Positions 58,482 through 64,000 of a stretch of DNA of 64,000 bases are shown here, one piece after another. The notes below the pieces were generated by a model. The model saw only the letters and a list, made by a program, of their open reading frames with translations, did no database searches and had not been told where the DNA came from. Both the position numbers and the translations under genes were made by a program. Each line of letters starts with the position of its first letter. The stretch's first letter is position 1. This DNA comes from Sulfitobacter sp. S190 (GTDB lineage Bacteria; Pseudomonadota; Alphaproteobacteria; Rhodobacterales; Rhodobacteraceae), in contig NZ_CP081125.1 of assembly GCF_025141935.1 (NCBI RefSeq), positions 1 to 64,000 of the forward strand. The letters run 5' to 3'.

Positions 58482-60841
58482 GAAAGCCTCCAGAATTCGG
58501 GACGGTCACGGTAGTCGGTGCCGACAAGCGCCTCGCCTTTTTCCATCCCGCCGAGCATTGTGAGAAAGGGACCGAGGGCTGAGAGATCGGCGTCGACGAC
58601 AACCGAGCCGGTGTCGTCGCGGATCAGGGCCAGACGGCTGTCGCTGCCGGTGTTCAGCAGAACATCAAGCTCTTTCTCGAAGAGGTTCAGCATCGCGTAA
58701 TCCGAGGCATGGGCGCGGATGTTTGGCAGCAGGATCTGGGTGGGAACGGCTTCGACGATGGTCTTGCCCGTTCGCGTCCGTTCAAGCTGGCTTGCGTATT
58801 GGGTCATCATGACAGCGACGGTGTTCTGCTTTCGCGCCGTCACCAGCCAGTTGGAGAGGCGTTCGGCAAAATACGCGTTGTCGAGTGCCTTCCAGGCCTC
58901 GTCGATGACGATGATCGTCGGGCGGCGATCCTCGATTTCGCGCTCTACCCGGCGGAAGAGGTAGCTCAGAACCGCCATGCGTTCTTTTTCGGATTCTGAG
59001 TCCAGGATGCCCGTGAGATCGAAGCCCACCACATCGCCCTCGAGTGAAAAGGTGTCTTCGAGGCTTTGCCCGAAGATCCAGCCGTAGCGACCGTCTTCGG
59101 TCCATTCGAGCAGTCGCTGGTGCAGATCGCCATCGTCGTCGGTGGAGACGAAGAGGGAGGCGAAGTCCTTCCAGTTGCGCAGCTGCGGATTGGCCGCGCC
59201 CGCATTCTGGCGCACCACCTCCTGGATGCGGTTGTTCTGGGCGGGTGTCAGGGGTTTGTCAGAGCGATAGAGCAGGGATGCCAGCCAGTCCGAGAGCCAC
59301 GCCATGCCGCGATCATCAGTCTCGGTCCAGAGCGGGTTGAGACCGGTTGCTTGTCCGGCTTTCACAGACGCATAGCGCCCGCCATTGGCGCGCACGGCCA
59401 TCTCCATGCCGAGCCGGTAGTCGAAGACAAAGATGCGCGCTCCGACCCGACGGGCTTGGGTCATCAGAAAAGCCGAGAGGACGGATTTGCCGGACCCAGG
59501 GCGGCCGAGGATCAGCGTATGGCCCCCGGTCGGCTCTTTGTCTGGGGAACCTTGCTCGTGATAGGAGAACCGGTATGCACTTTGCTCGGGCGTCGGGAAG
59601 AGTGTTATCTCCTCGCCCCAAGGAAGCTGGTGTTTGTCTTTGCCGAGCTGCGTGCGATGCAGGGGCGCGAAATCCGCGAAGTTGCGGTTGGTCACAGCAC
59701 TGGCCCGCACGCGTTTGGGCTGGTTGCCCGGATGCTGACTGAAGTAGTGGGTCTTGGCGGCCATGCGCTCGCCGATCATCTTCACGCCCTCGGCTGCGGC
59801 GGCATTGACGATCTCGGCCCCGAGGGTCTGCAATTCGTCGAGCGTGTCGCAAAACACGGTCACGACCATGTGGTGCTCGCCAAAGCTCTGGCGTTTTGCT
59901 TCAAGATCGTCGTGCGCGATGTCGAGGGCTTCGAGGAGCGACAGCGCGGCATCTTGGGAGGCCTGCATCTGGCGCTTCTGCCGCTTGATCCGGCCCGCCA
60001 TCAGGTTGGAATTGATCGGCGTGAAGGAGTGCGTGACGATCATGTCCACCGGCAGGTTCAACATGTCGAACATCGTGCAGGTGGTGGCCTCGGAATATTC
60101 GCCGATGGTGAAGCTTTTGCCGTAGCGGTGTCCCACCACGCCTTCGGTCAGCTCGAAATGCTCATCGAAGAAAGTGACGCGGGTATTGGCGACGTTGGTG
60201 GCGAGGAAGCCGTATCGGTTCGCCGGGTAGAGAGGCCGTTCCTGACCGGTGTTCAGAGCACCGAGAAACCCGACCAACTCGCCCGATTGTGCGGATAACA
60301 GCCGTGGTTTTAGGTCCGCCAGTCCAGAGGCGAATACGCCGACAGCTTCCTTCAGCCGACGGACCCGCTTCCGCGTCTCGGCCTTGAACCGCTCTGGATC
60401 GCTCCGATTGATAAAGCCCAGAAAGCTTTTCGGCGGCGGTCGATGGATGATTGTGAGTGTGAGCGTCTTGTCGCGCAGGCCGGACTGCCCAAGCTTCTCG
60501 CGCCATCTCTTATCAACCGCCGCCGCGAAGTGATCACCTGGGACGGGGAGGAGGTCCGGAGTGATCGCTTTCGAGACTTTGTGAACGTAGTAGCTGAACT
60601 CGGGCCCAAGCTGCGCTATGATCCGGGCGAAAAGCGCGGTCACCTTGTCGAGATAGGCATCATCAGTCGTGTAGCTGTTCACGCCGCTGAGACGAACACA
60701 CTGGAAGAGCTCGTTGACCCGCGTGCGTACCGTGTGCTCATCGACCAGGCTGACATAGGGCAGCATATGCGCGAGGTGTTTCTCGCGGACATACCAGTCC
60801 GGCATGAGCGTGCGTTCATCCAACGTATCGTCACGGGGCAT
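58478..60841 (-). CDS. virB4: VirB4 secretion ATPase
   Basis: A 787-residue protein, normal for VirB4. The N-terminal CagE/VirB4 domain (to about residue 415) contains TRVTFFDEHFELTEGVVGHRYGKSFTIGEY. The ATPase domain has Walker A HTLILGRPGSGKSVLSAFLM (about 435) and Walker B RPTIIVIDEAWKALD (about 650), followed by NTVAVMMTQYASQLERTRTG. It drives pilin extraction and substrate transfer. It overlaps virB3 by 11 bases. Confidence 0.94.
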   Translation of the reverse strand: MPRDDTLDERTLMPDWYVREKHLAHMLPYVSLVDEHTVRTRVNELFQCVRLSGVNSYTTDDAYLDKVTALFARIIAQLGPEFSYYVHKVSKAITPDLLPVPGDHFAAAVDKRWREKLGQSGLRDKTLTLTIIHRPPPKSFLGFINRSDPERFKAETRKRVRRLKEAVGVFASGLADLKPRLLSAQSGELVGFLGALNTGQERPLYPANRYGFLATNVANTRVTFFDEHFELTEGVVGHRYGKSFTIGEYSEATTCTMFDMLNLPVDMIVTHSFTPINSNLMAGRIKRQKRQMQASQDAALSLLEALDIAHDDLEAKRQSFGEHHMVVTVFCDTLDELQTLGAEIVNAAAAEGVKMIGERMAAKTHYFSQHPGNQPKRVRASAVTNRNFADFAPLHRTQLGKDKHQLPWGEEITLFPTPEQSAYRFSYHEQGSPDKEPTGGHTLILGRPGSGKSVLSAFLMTQARRVGARIFVFDYRLGMEMAVRANGGRYASVKAGQATGLNPLWTETDDRGMAWLSDWLASLLYRSDKPLTPAQNNRIQEVVRQNAGAANPQLRNWKDFASLFVSTDDDGDLHQRLLEWTEDGRYGWIFGQSLEDTFSLEGDVVGFDLTGILDSESEKERMAVLSYLFRRVEREIEDRRPTIIVIDEAWKALDNAYFAERLSNWLVTARKQNTVAVMMTQYASQLERTRTGKTIVEAVPTQILLPNIRAHASDYAMLNLFEKELDVLLNTGSDSRLALIRDDTGSVVVDADLSALGPFLTMLGGMEKGEALVGTDYRDRPEFWRLS

Positions 60842-61109
60842 AGCTGTCGCCTCGGTGAATGCTGCGATTCCGCGTCGGGGGCGTTTCCTGCAGCGCTGTC
60901 ATCATCACGTCGATGAAGCGCGGGTCCCAATCGGCGGCTTTCCAAAGCACCGGATAGAGGATGGCTGCGACGCCGAGCACGGCGATGTGCTGGATCCACA
61001 CGAAGAGCAGCACCGACCCGAAGAGCCAGACCATGGCATACATAATCGGCAGCCCGAGGAGCTTCGGCGGGCGGACGAGGCCGAGAAACAGTGGGGATCG
61101 TTCAGCCAT
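60831..61109 (-). CDS. virB3: VirB3 inner-membrane protein
   Basis: A 92-residue protein: SPLFLGLVRPPKLLGLPIMYAMVWLFGSVLLFVWIQHIAVLGVAAILYPVLWKAADWDPRFIDVM matches VirB3 with its two helices and the conserved basic-Pro N-terminus and the DPRFIDVM end. It works with VirB4, whose gene begins before its stop. It lies 12 bases after virB2. Confidence 0.88.
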   Translation of the reverse strand: MAERSPLFLGLVRPPKLLGLPIMYAMVWLFGSVLLFVWIQHIAVLGVAAILYPVLWKAADWDPRFIDVMMTALQETPPTRNRSIHRGDSYAP

Positions 61110-61121
61110 GCCGGGTCTCCC

Positions 61122-61409
61122 TCAGGCGCCAAAGACAGCGGCGACGATTGTGGGTGCGGCGGCAACGCCTGCGATACCCACCAGCACCCACAGGGCTTGC
61201 CGCAGATCGATGATGTTGAAGAACCAGCTCAGGAAGACGCCAAGCACGGCGAGGGTCGCGATCACGACGCCAAGCGGGCCGGTGAGGGCATCCACGATAC
61301 CCTGCAACAGACTTTGGATCGGGGAGAGATCGATACTTTGGGCAAGCGCGGGCTCAGCCGCGAGTGCGAAGAGAGAGACAAATAAGATAAGGAAATGCGT
61401 CGGCTTCAT
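61122..61409 (-). CDS. virB2: VirB2 pilin
   Basis: A 95-residue protein; ATG 61409 overlaps the stop of the upstream transglycosylase (ATGA). The long signal peptide ends ALAQ, and the mature part has two hydrophobic helices (GPLGVVIATLAVLGVFLSWFFNIID and ALWVLVGIAGVAAAPTIVAAVFG), as in TrbC/VirB2 pilins. It is the major subunit of the conjugative pilus. Confidence 0.87.
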   Translation of the reverse strand: MKPTHFLILFVSLFALAAEPALAQSIDLSPIQSLLQGIVDALTGPLGVVIATLAVLGVFLSWFFNIIDLRQALWVLVGIAGVAAAPTIVAAVFGA

Positions 61410-62143
61410 GGGGTCGCTCCTTCCAGCCGGTTGAAGACGGCCAGCACACGCCGGACGTGGTTTTGGGTTTCGGGAAAAGGAGGGAGGCCGTCGTATCGCC
61501 GTACGGCGTCGGGGCCAGCATTGTAGGCGGCTAAGGCGAGGCGCACGTCGCCGAACTCCATGAGCAACAGTGCGAGGTAGCGCGCGGAACCATCGAGGTT
61601 TTGTGGCCAATCGTTGGGGTCTACGCCAAGCTCGGTTGCCGTTGCGGGCATGAGTTGTCCCAAGCCAATCGCCCCGGCAGAGGAGACTGCGCTTGGATCA
61701 TAAGCACTCTCTATCTCGATATTGGCCCGATAGAGGTTCAGCCAATCGGTAACCGAGATATCCGCAGCGCGCAGCCCCGGATGACCAGCATAGCGCAGTC
61801 CTGTGTCTTCAATGGCGGCGAGGATTTCGGGGCGGGGAGCGATCGCTCTCGGTGCCACGGCAGCAACGCGAACCTCTTCGCCGTCCGCCACGTCTTCTCC
61901 GAAGATGATCAGACCGGTCTCGGCAGAACCTTGACCAATTCCGTCATTGTAGTTGCGTGCAAAACGCTCTTGCGCCTGTGACGGACGAAGGGATCCGTCC
62001 TCCTCCATCACCAGCACCATCTGTGCCGCTGCAGGAGAAACCAGACATGAGAAGAGAAGGGCGTTAAGTCCGGCTTGCAGCCAATTCTTCGCTCGAGAGC
62101 TTGAGCTCCGTCCGCTTACCTTCCTCGAGCGGGATGTCGACAT
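61406..62143 (-). CDS. Second lytic transglycosylase (VirB1-like)
   Basis: A 245-residue exported protein. ATG 62143 is the only ATG giving a plausible leader (hydrophobic NALLFSCLVSPAAAQ at residues about 26-40), though it overlaps the upstream gene by 80 bases and the start is uncertain. The SLT fold carries NIEIESAYDPSAVSSAGAIGLGQLMPATATELGV (catalytic Glu in IESAY), QNLDGSARYLALLL and LALAAYNAGPDAVRRYDGLPPFPET. It is the first clear wall hydrolase of the operon, just before virB2. A second one lies downstream of virB7. Confidence 0.83.
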   Translation of the reverse strand: MSTSRSRKVSGRSSSSRAKNWLQAGLNALLFSCLVSPAAAQMVLVMEEDGSLRPSQAQERFARNYNDGIGQGSAETGLIIFGEDVADGEEVRVAAVAPRAIAPRPEILAAIEDTGLRYAGHPGLRAADISVTDWLNLYRANIEIESAYDPSAVSSAGAIGLGQLMPATATELGVDPNDWPQNLDGSARYLALLLMEFGDVRLALAAYNAGPDAVRRYDGLPPFPETQNHVRRVLAVFNRLEGATP

Positions 62144-62432
62144 GGGAGAAGCCGATCCCTTGCAGGAAGGAGATAACGCCTGTGACCGTTTTGATCTCGC
62201 GGATCTTGATGTCGTTCCGAGATGTGCGTGTGCGCGCGGTGACCAAGAGCTTCTCGAGCCCTTCATCGCTAACTGCGCGCATAATCCAGACCCCGTGCCA
62301 GTTGGGGCCCTTCTTGTAGGCTGCTTCCTTGCAGACAACTTCCACGCGATAGCCTTCGGCGACCAGATCGCGGAATCTGGGTTCAGTGACCACATTCGGT
62401 GCTTCTTGTTCTAGGTCCATCACCCGGATCAT
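62064..62432 (-). CDS. Hypothetical protein, first gene of the virB operon
   Basis: A 122-residue soluble protein starting at ATG 62432 behind AGGGAGA. The segment EGYRVEVVCKEAAYKKGPNWHGVWIMRAVSDEGLEKLLVTARTRTSRNDIKIREIKTVTGVISFLQGIGFSHVDIPLEEG looks like a single alpha/beta domain. No named family recognised. As the first gene it may be regulatory or an accessory of the transfer system. The divergent gap of 130 bases to 62563 should hold the operon promoter. Confidence 0.65.
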   Translation of the reverse strand: MIRVMDLEQEAPNVVTEPRFRDLVAEGYRVEVVCKEAAYKKGPNWHGVWIMRAVSDEGLEKLLVTARTRTSRNDIKIREIKTVTGVISFLQGIGFSHVDIPLEEGKRTELKLSSEELAASRT

Positions 62433-62562
62433 ATTCTCCCTAAAGGCGAAGACCAGGGTATCAGGAGTTGATGCCCAAGCCTACGATGCTATATAAATGA
62501 CCGCAAGATATTATTTTGTCGTTGCGGCTGTACTCTGGTCGCGCACCCATTAGGCACGCGCC

Positions 62563-62883
62563 ATGGATTCTATCAAGGTTTTATGGGGGCCAAAGAACCT
62601 CCGGTTGTGCTGCCTGCCAGGGTGCCAGGCTATAGCTTTGTCGTTGTTTTTTGGCAGCCATGCTGCAGCTGAAACCTGCCTTGCCCCTCAGCGTCCATTC
62701 GTTCCGAGCGACCCCCAAGCGGCACGGGAATACGCGGACATCATTCGGTTGGACTTCGAGAGCTACATTGGCGATATCCAGAATTACTTTCGTTGCCTGG
62801 ACGACGAGCGTGCGCGCGCTTTTGAGGAGGCGCGCGAAGTCAGCCAAGAGTATGGTAGGTTCTTGGCAGCTACTGCGGAGTAG
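62563..62883 (+). CDS. Small exported protein divergent from virB operon
   Basis: A 106-residue protein. A hydrophobic stretch (CQAIALSLFFGSHAAAE, about residues 21-37) looks like a signal peptide with a somewhat long front; the true start may be internal. The mature part, CLAPQRPFVPSDPQAAREYADIIRLDFESYIGDIQNYFRCLDDERARAFEEAREVSQEYGRF, is helical with two Cys that may form a disulfide. I remember similar short proteins beside alphaproteobacterial virB operons. Function unknown. Confidence 0.65.
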   Translation: MDSIKVLWGPKNLRLCCLPGCQAIALSLFFGSHAAAETCLAPQRPFVPSDPQAAREYADIIRLDFESYIGDIQNYFRCLDDERARAFEEAREVSQEYGRFLAATAE

Positions 62884-63040
62884 AGTCCTGCTCATAATGT
62901 CCTATCTTCTCTTTGAAGCACACCATCACTGGTCGGGTTAAGCACCAACGCCATCGCGCTCTGATTCCGACGATACTCCCATTTTGGGGTTAATCCTATA
63001 TCGGGAGTAGCTGGTCCTGTCGAGAGGGCGGACAGGGCAG

Positions 63041-63292
63041 TTGGCAGGAACACTTCATACAGAGGCTTATAGGGACGTTGTGCGATTTCTGATCGAGCTT
63101 CGGGCTCGAGCAGGACTGTCTCAAGCAGATCTCGCAAAGCGGTTGGCGAAGCCGCCTTCGTTCGTCGGGAAATACGAGACCTGTGAGCGGCGGCTCGACG
63201 TCATCGAGTTCTTGGTTTTACTGCGCATACTGAACTCAAGTTTCGAGGAGTTCCAGCGAGAGACCAAGGTTCGGGTTCCAAATTCGCTGTGA
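63041..63292 (+). CDS. XRE-family HTH regulator
   Basis: An 83-residue protein read from TTG 63041. The HTH is VVRFLIELRARAGLSQADLAKRLAKPPSFVGKYETCERRLDVIEFLVLLRIL, covering nearly the entire chain, with the SQADLA turn and SFVGKYE recognition helix. No effector domain is present. It could control the transfer operon or neighbouring cargo. Confidence 0.78.
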   Translation: MAGTLHTEAYRDVVRFLIELRARAGLSQADLAKRLAKPPSFVGKYETCERRLDVIEFLVLLRILNSSFEEFQRETKVRVPNSL

Positions 63293-63312
63293 GGTTGCGC
63301 ATCGTGCGTGGC

Positions 63313-63759
63313 CTACCCCGAATTCGTCGTTTTATCATAATTTTCTCGAGCTTGAAGAATGACCAAGCGATTCTCATCCGCCCATGTCGCGAGTGGCACC
63401 AACTGCTCAACCAGAGATCGCCCAAGATCGGTCAACTCATAATCAACCCGAGGCGGAATTATAGGCGTGACATCGCGGGTTGCGAATCCGTCGCGCTCTA
63501 ATTTCCGAAGCGTTTGTGTGAGCATTCGTTGCGACACATCTGGGACAAGACGCTTAATTTCAGAAAACCGTTTTCGACCCGATTTTAGGCCCGCCAGAAT
63601 GAGGATCGTCCATTTGTCACCGATGTCTTTCAAAACATGGCGTACCGGGCAGATTTCGGGATCGTAATCACCCTTGTACGAGCCATCGAGAAAATCTTCT
63701 GGCCACCTTCTAAAGGTTACTTTTTGGGAACTTGGTTCTGAATTAGTGCCGTCTTCCAT
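63313..63759 (-). CDS. HxlR-family transcription regulator
   Basis: A 148-residue winged-HTH protein; start ATG 63759 (MEDGTNSEPSS). CPVRHVLKDIGDKWTILILAGLKSGRKRFSEIKRLVPDVSQRMLTQTLRKLERDGFATRDVTPIIPPRVDYELTDLGRSLVEQL is a textbook HxlR domain, including the CPV at the start that holds the redox or electrophile-sensing Cys found in many members. It is divergent from the quinone-oxidoreductase-like gene, a frequent pairing in which the regulator controls the enzyme. Confidence 0.9.
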   Translation of the reverse strand: MEDGTNSEPSSQKVTFRRWPEDFLDGSYKGDYDPEICPVRHVLKDIGDKWTILILAGLKSGRKRFSEIKRLVPDVSQRMLTQTLRKLERDGFATRDVTPIIPPRVDYELTDLGRSLVEQLVPLATWADENRLVILQARENYDKTTNSG

Positions 63760-63832
63760 CGTTTCCCTCTCGTTTGTAGACCAGATCTCAAAGAGTAACT
63801 CGATCTCATTCTGAGAGCAAAGGAAAGTCGAT

Positions 63833-64000
63833 ATGAAAGCTGCAGTCATAACAGGGTTTGGAACACCATCAGTGTTTCAAACAACCAATGTCTCGCGCCC
63901 AGTTCCAAAAGCCCACGAACTTCTGGTCCGTATAGAAGCGGCAGGGATCAACCGGCTTGATCATTACATCAGAGAGGGCGGCGTCAACCCCGATCTCACG
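63833..64000 (+). CDS. MDR-family NAD(P)-dependent oxidoreductase (partial)
   Basis: Start of a zinc-independent alcohol dehydrogenase/quinone oxidoreductase, cut by the window end after 56 residues. ATG 63833 follows AAAGGA. MKAAVITGFGTPSVFQ, PVPKAHELLVRIEAAGINRLDHYIREGG is the N-terminal GroES-like fold of the family. Divergent from the HxlR regulator. Confidence 0.85.
   Translation, partial: MKAAVITGFGTPSVFQTTNVSRPVPKAHELLVRIEAAGINRLDHYIREGGVNPDLT

Overview
The window looks like alphaproteobacterial DNA, most likely Rhodobacterales/Roseobacter-type. The reasons are high GC, the family make-up (DUF736, DUF3768, DUF2493, a strawberry-notch helicase, VirD2-type relaxase), dense ATGA-overlapping operons, and frequent GTG/TTG starts. 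It is almost entirely accessory DNA and reads as an integrative conjugative element or conjugative plasmid carrying a defence island and metal-resistance cargo. No replication initiator, rRNA or tRNA was seen. All calls come from reading the sequence; no database search was run.

Left part (1-11.5 kb), defence island: a frameshifted Lhr-like helicase remnant is followed by three separate gene sets, each containing TIR-fold proteins. They are (i) a membrane protein with a ThsB-like TIR and a classical TIR; (ii) a divergent pair, one arm with a small ORF, a MazG-type pyrophosphohydrolase and a uracil-DNA-glycosylase-like protein, the other with a ThsB-like TIR and an Nmad2-like nucleotide-modification-associated protein; (iii) a four-gene operon of ThsB-like TIR, TIR, stand-alone SLOG-like sensor and a DUF4062-like/helical-repeat protein. 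The third is the best candidate for an undescribed signalling defence system. A tyrosine recombinase with a nearby perfect dyad closes the island.

11.5-18 kb: a 1,017-residue HTH/STAND-like/helical-repeat protein is divergent from a tightly coupled operon of selenophosphate synthetase (selD), cysteine desulfurase and a DHH phosphoesterase. The intergenic region holds five GGAAACT boxes at about 21-bp multiples and a long leader hairpin just before the selD ribosome binding site.

18-38.6 kb, element backbone: an ArdC-like antirestriction protein, DUF3768, a large ParB-like protein, two unknowns, a Phd/PemK-type toxin-antitoxin pair, a 1,421-residue methyltransferase/strawberry-notch helicase, a double-DUF736 protein, a DnaB-type ATPase and a DUF2493 protein. 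An inverted-repeat-rich oriT candidate then precedes a MobC-like protein, a VirD2-type relaxase and the VirD4 coupling protein. A short motif (near AAGGGAAAGCGGGCTTTC) recurs in four untranslated leaders of this block.

39-50.4 kb, metal cargo: merR divergent from merT-merF-GDCCVxC (no merA seen), an HMA-CDF transporter with a CmtR-like ArsR regulator, a CzcD-like CDF transporter with a MerR-family regulator, and a copper block (periplasmic His-rich protein, DUF411, cytochrome c, CopC, CopD, multicopper oxidase, CsoR, DUF305, glutaredoxin-MauE-like). Two CsoR-type palindromes lie in front of the copper genes.

50.6-62.4 kb: a complete VirB-type type IV secretion operon on the minus strand (virB2-3-4-7-1-5-8-9-10-11-6 plus accessory genes), including a 55-residue VirB7-like lipoprotein and a transglycosylase whose C-terminus resembles the tail of the VirB5-like protein. 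The window ends with an XRE regulator, an HxlR regulator and the start of a divergent MDR-family oxidoreductase.
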